In this document: piece after piece, positions 1 through 10,688 of the stretch
Layout: the number at the start of each line of letters is the position of its first letter
Numbering within the stretch: the first letter of the stretch is position 1
Assembly: GCA_037044905.1 (NCBI GenBank)
Contig: JBAOKB010000170.1
Span: forward strand, 620,001-684,000
DNA length: 64,000 nucleotides
Reading direction: 5' to 3'
Source: Hortaea werneckii
Taxonomy: Eukaryota > Ascomycota > Dothideomycetes > Mycosphaerellales > Teratosphaeriaceae
Position numbers and translations under genes: made by a program
Notes under the pieces: model-generated
The model's database searches: none
What the model saw: the letters and a program-made list of their open reading frames with translations, nothing else
Told to the model about the DNA's origin: nothing

Positions 1-59
1 GACGAGCCTGGTTCTGGTGGCGGGAAGGCGGTATCGGTGTCTGAGTCTGTTTTGATCAT
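1..59 (-). CDS. 5' end of an unidentified gene (partial)
   Basis: An ATG at 59-57 opens a reading frame of 19 codons that runs off the left edge of the window. The peptide begins MIKTDSDTDTAFPPPEPG, and the ATG is preceded by CACACA, a favourable fungal start context. The residue mix (Asp/Thr/Pro) looks like a disordered N-terminus. Too little is visible to name a family, and the call rests only on an open frame and a good start context. Confidence 0.35.
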   Translation of the reverse strand, partial: MIKTDSDTDTAFPPPEPGS

Positions 60-694
60 TGTGTGCGATGATTGTGATGATGGGGTCCGGCTGTTGTGGG
101 TATGCTCAGGCGAGAGCGCGTGTAGTGGTTGGTTTTCCTTGGATGGGAAACGGAAGGATGACACTGGAGATACTGCCATCTCGCCAACTAAAGGCTTACT
201 GTGCGTCGCAAAGTGCGTGCTAGTACAAGTAGCATTACAGGACCATCAATCAATAATATCTCTCTGCCGTCGCACAGGCGGTTTCGCGCCTTCTGTGCGT
301 TCATTGTTTTGCGCTAGGCGGCATAGCAACCGCACAGACCAAGTGTTCGCATCACCGACGTGTTTGGTTGCTCTCCTCGCACAGCAGAAGTGACATTCGC
401 CTTTGTCTACTCAAGGTGTGCAATAGCCATGCACACTTCAGGCATGAGTTTTCGAGGACGATTGTTCTCGAACACTCCCAGGTTCTGCCACCTCGGAAGC
501 TTACCACGCCGTTCAAGCAGACCAGTTGCGTACACATTCTTATAGCAAACATTCATCACCACTGTCAGCCCTGTGGTGGCAACCACTTGAACATACTGGC
601 AGATTCAAGAAAATCATCAACCTCCCTTCGTGAATCATTCGATATCGTAAATGTTCAAGTAAATAATACCCTCTTCCCCATCGGACTCCAATCA
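60..694. other. Intergenic, no gene seen
   Basis: This lies between the partial left-edge gene and the stop of the NAD(P)-binding protein gene. Both neighbours are on the minus strand, so it should hold the promoter of the left-edge gene and the 3' end of the other. Short overlapping open frames occur on both strands, but none has a recognisable domain. Confidence 0.6.
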
Positions 695-1447
695 TCAATA
701 CCTCCCCGCGAACGTATCAATCTTCCCCTTTGCCACTTCAGCCACGGCATCCGTAATCCCCGTCTCACCCCCTACAATATCAAACGCCAACCCGATCGTA
801 CCATCATCCTTCAAACACTGCACCACCGTAGCCGCCACATCCTCCCTCGGGATCGTCGTATTCAGATGCACTTTCCCGGCCGCAATCCGGCCAGTCCCAG
901 CTTCCTGGCTGAGGCCACTAGGCCTCACAATCGTATAATCCAACCCGCGCCTCGCATTCTCCGTCACGAGCGAGCGATCCGCGTGGAGCTTCGCAACCAT
1001 GTACTTCCCGATCGCGTTCCAGACCTTGTTACTCCGGTCCCGGTCCCCGTCGTCGTACCATTCCGGTTCAGGCCGGTTCTCGCGGTCGCGGACGTCGACG
1101 GCGGAGACGATGAGATACCGCTTCACGCCCGCCTGGGCCGTGGCGTCCATGGACTTAATAGCGCCCTCGTGGTCGACCGTCTTGGTGCGCTCGGGGTTCC
1201 CGCCCCCGGCGCCGGCGGACCAGATCACGGTCGTCGACTGCGTTTGCTGGATCGTCGCGCTGAGGTCGGCGACTGAGGATTCCTCGATAGATTGGACGAT
1301 GGGTTTGCCGCCTAGGGACTCGATGTCGGGCTTTTGATCCGGGTTGCGGATAATGGAGTGCACATTGTGGCCTTCGGCCGCGAGCATCCGGGTGATGTGA
1401 CGAGCTACTTTTCCTGAGCCGCCGAAGATGATGGTGTTTGGTGCCAT
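695..1447 (-). CDS. NAD(P)-binding Rossmann protein, atypical SDR
   Basis: A single-exon frame of 250 residues. It opens with a strand and glycine-rich loop, TIIFGGSGKVARHITRML (residues 5-22), the NAD(P)-binding motif of atypical short-chain dehydrogenases of the NAD(P)H-binding (YwnB/HSCARG-like) group. It continues with VIWSAGAGGG near residue 75, an AGVKRYLIVSA segment near 110, and TIVRPSG near residue 172, all standard landmarks of that fold. Family members are cytosolic redox sensors or reductases of unknown substrate. No signal peptide or membrane segment is visible. The ATG at 1447 starts exactly at the Rossmann strand, so the start is secure. The specific reaction cannot be read from the sequence. 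Confidence 0.88.
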   Translation of the reverse strand: MAPNTIIFGGSGKVARHITRMLAAEGHNVHSIIRNPDQKPDIESLGGKPIVQSIEESSVADLSATIQQTQSTTVIWSAGAGGGNPERTKTVDHEGAIKSMDATAQAGVKRYLIVSAVDVRDRENRPEPEWYDDGDRDRSNKVWNAIGKYMVAKLHADRSLVTENARRGLDYTIVRPSGLSQEAGTGRIAAGKVHLNTTIPREDVAATVVQCLKDDGTIGLAFDIVGGETGITDAVAEVAKGKIDTFAGRY

Positions 1448-1940
1448 TGTCTTCTTGCTTTAACAATTATGATGGGTCCGGGACTATTAGAGGACAATAT
1501 AAATTTTGCAGAACAGCAAAGATGTAGACCCATGTATGGTTTGCTATGACGTCGCCGTGGATATGTAAGGCTGAGGTAGCTCAATGCTCCACCTCCGCAG
1601 AGATCGCTACTCTACCTTGGGTTTCAGACGTGCTGTGTTGAATTAGGTAGCAACGACATGACCATCCGAGCAGATACCGTATAGGTGGCTTGGTTCATGA
1701 ATCGATTTCGATGGCGCCAAAGCCTTCGGACGGGATGAAGTCATGACAAGAGATGCATTTAGGATTGAAGGAGGGCAAGAAAGCAGTGGACATGGTGTGC
1801 TCACTCTCAAGCGATGGCGTGCCCAACCTTCACGAACTTATAACGAAGCCATGACAAGTGCGCATTCAAAAATTCCTTTGTGCTACCGACTCCTGGTGCT
1901 CGATTTGTGTACTACTTTGTTTCAATCGCTCCTTCCACGC
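1448..1940. other. Intergenic, 493 bp
   Basis: This holds the 5' flank of the NAD(P)-binding protein gene and the 3' flank of the sulfotransferase-like gene, both on the minus strand. I see no RNA gene or repeat here. Confidence 0.6.
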
Positions 1941-3541
1941 CTATGCCTTGATGGCATACTGCTTCAGATACTCATAAGTCGCCAAATTAGCATCTGCGGT
2001 CTTCTTGATGATATCGGCACCCTCCTTGCCGTACTTCTCCACCCACTCATTATAAAACTCTTCATCGCTCTTCGGAGCGTGTTTCTATCACGGACGTTAA
2101 TCAGCTGATGACGATAAGCATGACGGAGGCAGACGACTTACATGAGCTCGCGGCTTCAGGTCCTTCGACTTGATGGCATCGTCGTGCCATCCGTCCCACT
2201 TGGCGAACGCCTCCTTCACGTACTCCTGGTCCTCGTCGTTATCCCAGACCAGCATGTCCGGAGTAAAATCGACGCCGATCGAAGCGCAGTACTTCCTGAG
2301 AATGCCTTCGGGGTCGTCCAACAGGTCGTCGGCATCGATCACGCAGATCTCCACACCGCTGTCCTTCTCGCCATAAGCTCCGGTGGGCTGCGGTGCGTCC
2401 GGGTTGCTGCACACCTTCGGACCGACCAGTCCAGTGTCCTTGCAGTAGTCGAAGAATTTCTTCAATTCGTCATATCCAGCTTCGCTGGGATTGAACTCCT
2501 TGAAGCCCGACCTCTCCATGAGCGGTGGGACACAGCAGCGGTAATAGCTAGGGATGGACCGGTTGGGGTGACGGATCAAGAAGGTGAAATGGAAGCGCTC
2601 CAGAACCTCGCGTGGGACAATGGTTGGGTTTTTGGGCTCACACCTGGTCTCGTACGGGAACGGTGGGCTCTTCGGTGGCGAGTCCATGGATACGGCGCTG
2701 TCCGGAGGGCTGTCGGTACCGCCCAGGCCATTGAGGCCAAGTCCGCCTTGCTTGTTCAGCTGGTCCTCGGTGCCAACGCCACGTTTGACGTTAAGCAGCG
2801 AGGGCGCAACGCACGGGTTTTGATCCTCGGGTGGAACCACGTAGTAGGCCATGTCCTTGATGAAGACACGCTTGCCCTGCGCGATGGGTAAGTATTGTCT
2901 CCACCAAGCGACGGGTGGCTGTGCTGTCTATGTAGAGATCTCATGCGGGAGTTTTGGTCTGGTACAACGATGGTGCCAATGACGCATCTGCTGCGATTTT
3001 TCGCGTGTTCAGGGTGCGCGCAGGTTGAACTGCTGCAAGAGTGCAGATGCTGCAGAATTTGTGTTGTCGTTGAGGGTCCATGGTCGAAGGAGAGGCAATA
3101 ACGACTTGAAGGAGAATGAAGACAAGAGAAGAAAAGCACTAGGCACGCGTAACGCAACAGCAGGGAAAAAAGCAATGGCGTCGCGGGCCTGCTGGGGAGG
3201 GCAAAATCACACCTCGGCAGCTTCCCTCTCAATGCGCTCCAAGATGGTCTTGAAGGTCGACTGCGCGAATCCGCTCTGCTCTCTAGCCTTCTCGTCACTT
3301 TCAAAGCGGGAGCCCATTCTTTCAGGGCCATAGTAGAATGCGTCGCCAAACGGTTCGTGGATGGTTTGGAGCGTGTCGCGCTGGGTCATGAAGACCTGGG
3401 ATGATGACATTAGTACGACGAAATTTGGAATTTTTCGTTTTCTTTGTCTCGCAATCTGGCTGGGCATGGTTGACATACCCGCTCGAATGCGGTCGAGCAT
3501 GCCCGTGGGTGGGTGGCGACGAAGATGGGGTTGTGCGTCAT
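1941..3541 (-). CDS. Sulfotransferase-like P-loop protein, four exons
   Basis: Read on the minus strand, the exons are 3541-3479, 3395-3213, 2876-2142 and 2084-1941, giving 374 residues. All three introns have canonical ends (donors GTATGT, GTGTGA, GTAAGT; CAG/TAG acceptors) and all fall in phase 0. The protein starts MTHNPIFVATHPRACSTAFER, where the THPRACST turn is the 5'-phosphosulfate-binding loop of sulfotransferases. RHPNRSIPSYYR in exon 3 resembles the 3'-phosphate-binding segment. The family is common in filamentous fungi as 'sulfotransferase/P-loop' proteins, and the acceptor substrate is unknown. The ATG at 3541 was chosen because the conserved loop begins eight residues later. No signal peptide is seen, so it is probably cytosolic. 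Confidence 0.85.
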
Positions 3542-4898
3542 GGTGTTGATGTTCTTGTCGTGGTAGTAGTCCTAGCAACGGGTTCCTTCCTTCCAAGTAA
3601 ACCTCTGAAGCCGGAGATGGAAAGTTTATCGGTCTAAGTGTATGTCTTTGACGGAGACAGCAGTGAACAAAGAGCCAAAGGATGGGGTTCACGTGCGGCG
3701 CACTAAGCAGTGCTTGTAAGATAAATGGTGAGGACAGTAATGGGGGAACAGGTTGCAACTAGCGACACCTTTAACTCAGGGAACGGCTAGTGGGCTGAAT
3801 GGCTAAGTGTGGCCGAAAAAGGCGCGGTTTACTGGGACCCTAACAATCGGGGCCCGCCTGTCAACCTCATCCAGACGTCGGCCTCGGCCAGAAAACAACC
3901 GTTGAGCAGCCAGTGACGTTCAGGCCGTTCCAGGCGTGGGTCAGCAGGCGGCTGCCCTCACATTAGATTTCCTATCCATGTGCCCTTTACCCAATGATGT
4001 CGGAAGTTTGAGGGAGGATGTTGTAGCTGTGAGCGAAGGTGTACTCTTGGAGCCCCACACTGCCCCGCGACGATCGAAAGGCAACTGTAATCGGCTTGCG
4101 TCAAGAGTTTCCATGTTTCCGTCTCGGCAGGCCAGTACCTCGTACAGTGTGTACAGGGAGCGGGTAGCGATTGCTTGTATTTCACGTCTAATTAATGCTA
4201 CCGGTCGGCACAGCACTTGATGCGATCTACCACGTGGATAGGCGCTCGCGCTCGAACTGCCATCATCAGGCGCCCCGTCCAGGGCAGTCCGCAGCCCGGA
4301 CGTGCTCTCCGACAAGCAGCAGCCCTGCAGCTAGGACAAGCACGCCATCCCCGGCCGTCCTAACAGCTGGCCATCTGGAGAAACCGCTCCTGCGCGGCAC
4401 GTAAATAGAATTGCTGTTAATGGACGCCATTTCCCCTTCGCTCCCCTCTGTAATAAAGATGCTGCGGCCCATTGTGGACCCTCGGTTGGAACGAGCGAGC
4501 GCCCCCAGGCGAACTGCGTCTTGGCTGAGCGAACGTATCGACCATGTCAATCGGATTCGCCCTGACCCAGTTCGGCCGCGGGCGCCGAACGATAGTGAAC
4601 CGTCCCCAGCCTTGTGGGATTTTAGCACGCGAATGGCTGCATGCGACCAACCGCGACCATCTCCGCACTCCGGCTGAACTCTAGAGCTCTGGAGCTTTGT
4701 CCGACTCGTCTTCGTGCCCGGCTCTAACAGTGTATACCGGCGAGCGAGGTACTCTGCTCCGCCGTATACTAGATACCGGGCGCTTTTCGCAGCTCTCATG
4801 TGCTGGGCAACCTGTACGCATGTGCCAGCCAATCCGCTTTCATGTGCGGTCCACCCATCTGCTCTTCGGTATCTATCCCCGTCAATGGCAGGTATCAT
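3542..4898. other. Intergenic, 1.36 kb, no gene seen
   Basis: This lies upstream of the sulfotransferase-like gene and downstream of the DUF1770 gene. A 210-codon minus-strand open frame (4266-4898) is present, but it has random-looking composition, no domain and no partner exons. I treat it as chance. Confidence 0.55.
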
Positions 4899-5596
4899 CT
4901 AGTCATCGCCTGGGCCAGCGCTCCCAAGTTCTCCAACCACGTAGTCTTCAACCTTCTCAATAGTACCTCTGTCTCTGAGCGTGCCACTGGCCTCGGGTAC
5001 CTTCCAGTTGTTGACGCCTGCCACCCGTCAGCCACTTGCCCGGACTGAGATTGTACTTCTCACACTGACCCCACCACCATCTCCGGATCTTCGCTCCAAC
5101 TGTCTGACCGGAGAACTTGGTCCCGCGGTTGAAGTAGCGCCACCCTGAAACGATGAGTGTCCAGGTCATGCCTTGAATCAAGGGCATCATGAACTATATC
5201 ATGTCAGTGTGATGTTAAGTGAGGTATATGTATCTGCGCGCCTACTTGATCTCTAAGCGTTATGAATGCTACCCCTTGCCATCCATTTGCGTCTTTGATG
5301 CTTGCGAGATAGCTCTGTTCGAATCGGAGGTCTGGTAAAGGGGGCATCTGCGGTTTGCGCGGGGTCGGTCGTAGTATTGAGACGGGTATCTCATCTTCGT
5401 CCACTTCTGATGCTGCTTCGGGATCTGTGTCGACTTCGATCGGCTCTTTACTGTCTGCTGCTGTGTCGGGCGCAAGATCGTGGGCTATGCTCGGTCGCTT
5501 CTCGACGTGCGCGGTCTGCAGAGTCTCCGCCGCCTGAATGGCTGCATCTTCGAGGCCGGACATGGCTGCAGGCGACTGTCGCGATGGGCGCATCAA
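4899..5596 (-). CDS. DUF1770 family protein, three exons
   Basis: The exons are 5596-5246, 5193-5070 and 5017-4899, giving 197 residues. Intron 1 has donor GTAGGC and acceptor TAG. Intron 2 is 52 nt, with donor GTCAGT, a CTGAC branch site and a CAG acceptor. Without intron 2 the frame runs into a plausible but unrelated tail. With it, the protein reads RRWWWGVNNWKVPEASGTL, as expected for fungal DUF1770 proteins. The conserved core (LPDLRFEQSYLASIKDA, then IQGMTWTLIVSGWRYFNRG) contains a short hydrophobic segment. The N-terminal 80 residues are acidic and probably disordered. Function is unknown. Met 12 of the first exon is an alternative start. The gene is divergent from calcineurin B across a 257-bp gap. 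Confidence 0.8.
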
Positions 5597-5853
5597 TCAG
5601 CCAGTCAACAAGAAATGGGTTTGTATCTCCGGCGCTGCCGACCCAAGAACGGCGGCCATGTGCACGTGCTGTGTCGGCGCACCTGCTCTCTCTCCAAATT
5701 AAGCTTATTTGGGAACCCCACATCCGCCTCGACCCTTCCTCAGCCATGGGCGAGGCAACCACTGAATGTCGCTGGAACTTTAGACAGGATACCTAGGTAC
5801 ACACACATATTATTGTATACCCAGGCGCCTCGATCTCGGGCTACTCCGTCAAG
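5597..5853. promoter_or_regulatory. Shared promoter of DUF1770 gene and CNB1
   Basis: These 257 bp separate two start codons that face away from each other. The region carries the palindrome TACCTAGGTA at 5790-5799, about 55 bp before the calcineurin B ATG. The same 10-mer occurs at three other intergenic places in the window. No TATA box is evident. A regulatory role for the palindrome is inferred from position and recurrence only. Confidence 0.5.
5790..5799. promoter_or_regulatory. TACCTAGGTA palindrome, copy 1
   Basis: A perfect 10-bp palindrome in the CNB1/DUF1770 divergent promoter. Exact copies occur at 15628, 43765 and 54211. Function is unknown. Confidence 0.4.
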
Positions 5854-6436
5854 ATGGGAAACGCCAATAGTGCCATGCTGGAGAACATCGTCCAGGGCAG
5901 CAACTTTGACCGCGATGAAGTCGACCGCCTGCGCAAACGGTTCATGAAACTCGACAAGGACAACTCCGGCACAATCGAGCGAGATGAGTTTCTGTCACTG
6001 CCGCAGGTCTCATCAAACCCCCTCGCAACCCGTATGATCGCCATCTTCGACGAGGATGGCGGCGGTGACGTCGACTTCCAGGAGTTCGTCTCGGGCCTGT
6101 CAGCGTTCAGCTCCAAGGGTAACAAGGAGGAGAAGCTGCGATTCGCATTCAAAGTATACGATATCGACCGCGATGGCTACATCAGCAATGGCGAGCTTTT
6201 TATTGTGCTCAAGATGATGGTGGGAAGCAACCTGAAGGACCAGCAGCTGCAGCAGATCGTGGACAAGACTATTATGGAGGCAGACCAGGACCATGATGGG
6301 AAGATCAGCTTTGAGGAATTCACGAAGATGGTGGAGAACACGGACGTGAGCATGAGCATGACACTGGGTACGTTGGATGAAACAAAACTTTAGGAGACAT
6401 GTCGTCTTGACTAACCTCCGAACAGATCAATTTTAG
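5854..6436 (+). CDS. CNB1: Calcineurin regulatory subunit B
   Basis: The exons are 5854-6367 and 6426-6436, giving 174 residues. The intron has donor GTACGT and acceptor CAG, and it splits the last codons so that the protein ends in MTLDQF, the family terminus; the unspliced frame would end in an unrelated tail. Four EF-hands are intact, with loops starting at Asp34, Asp66, Asp103 and Asp144. The N-terminus is MGNAN, a myristoylation context. The length equals that of other fungal calcineurin B chains. Together with the catalytic A subunit this Ca2+ sensor forms the serine/threonine phosphatase that activates Crz1-type stress responses. Identification is essentially certain. Confidence 0.97.
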
Positions 6437-7272
6437 ACATTGGTATATGAGCATTAGGTCATTGATACCCGGGTCACAGTGGGCGTTGGAAGATTGTACA
6501 AGATGGCCTGCGGAACAGCCAGGTTTGCTGAGCCTCGGCCACAAAGAAAGCAGTCCTTCGGCCGCAGTACTGGGCTCGCAGGGAAAGGCGTCGACTGACG
6601 CCTCACCATTAAGCCCAAGTGATTAGACCGACGCAGGGTTGTCGCTGAGTCATTTCTGAGACAAATCCATCACATCCGGGCGGCCACGACGGACAACGAA
6701 GCAGAGACAGTTTTAACGAGTATGAGCATCCTTTGCGTACGCCTCATATCATTACAGGCGCCTATGTGTTGTTTCTAGTCCGCGCGTCGCCACTTGAACA
6801 CGTTGGTCGCTCCACAATACCCCCCCTTTTAAGGCCACTCCGTCTTCTGCCACTTGTCTTAGACACCGGAGTGCACCTACTGCATTATTTAACACTCGCT
6901 CAACCGCGACATCGAGCATGCATCGAAGCGCACAGAGTCTGTACCCTTATTGTCACATCGGTCATAACATAAAGGGACCCATCTTCCATTCTAATTCCGG
7001 CCGCTCATCTCGGTTCTTTGTCCAACTGCCCTTAATTTGATATCAGAAACACAATGCCTATATTGACCTTTGACCCGGTCTCTTTGTCTAGTTCCTCTCC
7101 CGCACAATGCCTTTTATACCAACTGCAATGGACGTATATATCGTATGTGGCCCGGCGAGCACGAGGACGGAAGCATTTTGCAACCGAATCTTCAAACTAT
7201 CAGAAGAAATTAGCAGGACTACTATCTTCACCACCCCCAACTGACACATTCACAGTTTAAAGACGCATCAAT
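6437..7272. other. Intergenic, 836 bp
   Basis: This is 3' flank of CNB1 and 5' flank of the exonuclease gene, which share a strand. A CCCCCCCTTTTAAGG stretch near 6821 could be a core promoter element. Small upstream open frames precede the exonuclease start (for example at 7054). No separate gene is supported. Confidence 0.5.
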
Positions 7273-8271
7273 ATGCCCGTCTCAACAATTTCCCACAACA
7301 ATGTCGCCTACTCAAACGGCAGGCCGAGTATCTCGGCCAATGTTTCCACTCGCTACCGTGGTGCTGCCCAAGCATACACAGGCCGCACCCGAACAGGCTA
7401 TCGCTGCCGTGCTCAGCAACTTCAACCTCGTTTGGATCTTGTGACTTCGAAGAAGCCGCTTGCCGTAGACTGCGAAGGAGTCATCCTCGAGGAAGAAGTA
7501 GGCGCAAGCAAGAGGGGACTTGGCAGGGTGTCTATAGTTAACAGCGAGGGCCAGGCTGTCTACGACACGTTTGTCTACTACCCAGAGGACGTTCCACATC
7601 GGCCACCACCCCAACGATTGAAGCTCGGCGTCATGTACAACGACATCAAGCCCGCTAACGGTGCCCAGCTCATCTCCGACGTGATCAAAAACGTACAAGC
7701 CCTTTTTGACAAGGCTGAGATAGTGGTAATGCATGCTGCTTCCAACGATGTGCAGATGCTGAAGAGCATTACCTGGACTAAGCTGACACTGTATGATACC
7801 CAGACGCTCCCGGAATATGCCCGTCTCACCTCTCCAGATCGCCCATCCTTGAAGTTCCTCACCAGGATGGAGCTCGGAGACGAGATCCAGGAAGGTTCCG
7901 ATGGCCACTGCAGTGTGGAGGATGCTCGAGCGACTATGAAGCTATGCCTGCTTCAAAAGTCGGCATTTGAAAGGGACCAGAGCACCTTGTTTACTCGATC
8001 AGGCGCTCCAGTCATCGCAATCAAGCCGCCGTGTCCTCGTTATGCCCCCGGCGACCGTGTCGCTCTTCCTATGATCGCCGAATTGGCCGAATATGGTCGG
8101 AAATTCAATTATCGGACTTCCACTTGGGATTATGAGTGCGAGGACCCAGACTACTGGGTGAAGCGGGCGGCAGCTTCCTCTGAAACTTACACTCCGGCCC
8201 CTCAACCAGAATGGTGGTCTGAGAATACCGACTGGGACGCACCACGCCCGACATCGCCATGGAGGGACTGA
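7273..8271 (+). CDS. DEDDh 3'-5' exonuclease (RNase H-like fold)
   Basis: An uninterrupted frame of 332 residues. The exonuclease core spans about residues 60-230. Motif I is LAVDCEGV (Asp66, Glu68), motif II is HAASNDVQML (Asp159) and motif III is HCSVEDARATMKL (His212, Asp217), giving the complete DEDDh catalytic set. Fungal relatives belong to the Rex4/ISG20-type and related RNA or DNA exonucleases, and the substrate is not evident. The C-terminal 100 residues are Pro/Trp-rich and variable. The first 55 residues look non-native: the +1 frame from an ATG at 7301 reads more like protein (ending AIAAVLSNFNLVW) and would join the core at DLVTSKKPLAV if one G were missing near 7434. The exact N-terminus is therefore doubtful. 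Confidence 0.8.
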   Translation: MPVSTISHNNVAYSNGRPSISANVSTRYRGAAQAYTGRTRTGYRCRAQQLQPRLDLVTSKKPLAVDCEGVILEEEVGASKRGLGRVSIVNSEGQAVYDTFVYYPEDVPHRPPPQRLKLGVMYNDIKPANGAQLISDVIKNVQALFDKAEIVVMHAASNDVQMLKSITWTKLTLYDTQTLPEYARLTSPDRPSLKFLTRMELGDEIQEGSDGHCSVEDARATMKLCLLQKSAFERDQSTLFTRSGAPVIAIKPPCPRYAPGDRVALPMIAELAEYGRKFNYRTSTWDYECEDPDYWVKRAAASSETYTPAPQPEWWSENTDWDAPRPTSPWRD

Positions 8272-8651
8272 TCGAAGGTGAAGTCCGACTGTAACGGTTC
8301 ACTGTTCCTACAGTATATACAGCCACGCAATTTTCGTCTTACTGATTGTTTCAATTTTCTATGCCTCCGCCCGTTCTTCTTTCTTGACTTCTTTCTTCGC
8401 CGTCTCGAGCTGACTGACAATGCTGCAAGCGCTGCGGACGCAACTGCGTGCCCTGACCGAAGTTTTTGATGACGAGCTTGTACGGATGCACATGCCTCAG
8501 CTCACTCCTGACTGACTGGTCGCGCTTGTCCATGAGCTTGCTTTTGCTTACCGGAAACGTTTAGGAAGGTGCATTTCTTGCATCTTGAAAAGCACCCGAG
8601 GCCAAAGAACATTGTACAGATACAGACACTGCTTCATCCAGCCCTCTTGCC
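8272..8651. other. Intergenic, 380 bp
   Basis: This lies between the exonuclease stop and the SRA-domain protein start, which are in tandem on the plus strand. It contains pyrimidine-rich stretches typical of fungal promoters and no gene. Confidence 0.55.
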
Positions 8652-9916
8652 ATGCGTCGTCAATTCACTAGTAACAGCAGCCTGTTGCAGCCAACCTCCG
8701 TCTACGAGCCAGAGTATCTTCGCCAGCAAGCGCACTGGCTCCGGAACGAACTGGATCCTCGTATCGCACAAGCCGGACCTGATGCACTCCACTCAGATGA
8801 AGTCCTACGGGTCGATGAATTCCTTCGCCGCTTGCTGAAAGCCAACATTCCCATTGATGATCTTCGCTCCAGTCGAATGCACCTTGCCGTCAACGAGATA
8901 GCTGGCCGAAGCACGCGCTGGCCGAAACGATTGATCGAGAGGTGCGAGGCCCTGAAAGAGACGTGGGAGTCGAGTTATGGTCCGCTGAAGAGCATTGGGA
9001 TCTTGCTCTACGAACCAGGCGGGCGTTTGCATGGTATCTGCCAGCCGGAAGACGTCAATAGGGACGTGCTGTTCGTCAAATGGCTCAAGTCTCCTTCTGC
9101 TGCGTTCAGTCCGCTCAAAGCAAAACGTTTCGGCGATCTCGGATTCACTGCTGGAGAGTAAGTTCGAGCTTCCGAATGAATATCCGCAGGCACGATGTAT
9201 ACTGATGTAAGCCGCTCCAAGCTGGTGGATCAATCCCCTATTTGCACTCTACGCGGGCATCATTGATAACAGTGATGCGAACGGCGGGATTGTAGCTGAT
9301 GAAAATGGTGCATACGCCGTTGTCATGACAGAGGGCGATGAGGTCAAGGGGTCTTCGCCCGATACATTCGTGTATCGCGCCCGAACAGACGACACTGGCC
9401 GCTATCGTCTGACTTCTGGCACGCTTGAATCTCGCCATCCCGTTCGAATCTTGCGAAGCCATTCGCTGCGCAGCTTCTACGCGCCAAAAGCTGGCCTGCA
9501 ATACGATGGGCTGTAAGTGAAAGCCTGAGCGGAGATGAGGCGACCATGCTGCTGATTATTACAATAGACACAAAGTCTCAGGCTGGACAGTCAGGACCGA
9601 TCAACTGTCGAAGCAAATAGTGTACGAGATCACCTTCACGCGTCTAGCCAGCGAACCAAGTATGACCCAGGTGCAACGGCGGCCATTTGCAGAAGAAGTG
9701 GAAGACTACAAAGAGTACAAGCGACTGCGTGATGTTCACCGCAAGAAGCAGAGTAGCGAGAAACCCCCGAAGATAGCCATAAGCGGCGACGCCATCTATG
9801 AGGATGCAACAGCGGAGTCTCCGTTCCAGAGCCAATTCACTGATAAGATATCAGAAGCCTCCGCTAGGCCTGAGCGGCCGGCCTTGGCTGCTAAGGGCGG
9901 AGGGTGGCAACCATAG
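8652..9916 (+). CDS. SRA-YDG domain protein
   Basis: The exons are 8652-9157, 9222-9512 and 9568-9916, giving 381 residues. Both introns start GTAAGT, and the acceptors are AAG and TAG; the first acceptor has a CTGAT upstream. The spliced middle contains PLFALYAGIIDNSDANGG, then HPVRILRSHSLRS and GLQYDGLHKVSGWTV, which holds the YDG triplet that names the SRA-YDG domain (about residues 170-310). In animals and plants this domain (UHRF1, SUVH) flips and reads modified cytosine. Fungal copies are poorly characterised. The first 140 residues are helical and charged without a named domain. The tail from about residue 310 is Lys/Glu-rich. No catalytic domain accompanies it, so it may be a reader or adaptor. 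It lies in tandem with the exonuclease gene, 380 bp apart. Confidence 0.8.
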
Positions 9917-10688
9917 GTCAAACGGTCGGTAGTTTTCACGAAGGTGGAGGGAAAGCCATGGTCCGGGAAGCGTAGTCATCTTTGCCCTGTACACGTTCGT
10001 GCGTAGAGAATAGTCGTAGGAAACCAGAATCTGGATCTTTTCACTCTTCTTTTTCTTCCTCTCTGTTCCCGGTGACGGCAGTGCAACCATGGAGCATGTG
10101 AAAACTTGCCAAAGCGGCTCTGCTCTCGGGTCAAGATTTGTCCACCCAGGATCCACCGCCCCTCCACATGTTGTGCTCGTGGAGGACTGGGGAGTGGGCG
10201 CGGAGTACTCCTTTGGGATAGCCAAGAGATTAGCGTGCAGCGGGCAGGCTTTTCCAAGTGAGCTTGGTGGATCTTGAACTTTTCGCCAGAGGAACCCCCA
10301 TCCACGCCATTCGCGCCTCCGGTGGGATGCTCACGCTGTAATGGCGGCAGGCAGGAGAAGCCGTTTGCACTCGCCGCCCGATGCCATCCCACAGGGACCC
10401 ACCGATTAACATACATGTTGCTTAGTTGGTCTGCTTCTGACACAGATGCGGCTCCTCAGTGGGGTCCGGAGTACCCCATGGCAGAGCCGCATTGCGGATC
10501 TCATGCAGTAATCAAGTGACTATGAAAACCACAAGCGGCAAAAAGCGTTCGTGGAGCGTTGGGGGTCAAGTATGAGTTTTTCCTAGTTGCCTTGTACATT
10601 TAATCGCCCTATCCATACCCTCTGGCTTTCCCTTGTGGGCTCACGTTTCTATTCCTCCTCTCACAACGAGCAGCATAAAGCCGTCAAA
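9917..10688. other. Intergenic, 772 bp
   Basis: This lies between the SRA-domain gene and the transporter gene, both on the plus strand. A 155-codon minus-strand frame (9976-10443) has no recognisable domain and is probably chance. Confidence 0.5.

Noticed and set aside
4266..4898. 210-codon open frame, minus strand
   Set aside because: No domain, biased Arg/Gly/Ser composition and no supporting splice structure. It overlaps nothing conserved.
9976..10443. 155-codon open frame, minus strand
   Set aside because: Random-looking composition and no family resemblance. It lies in the promoter region of the MFS gene.
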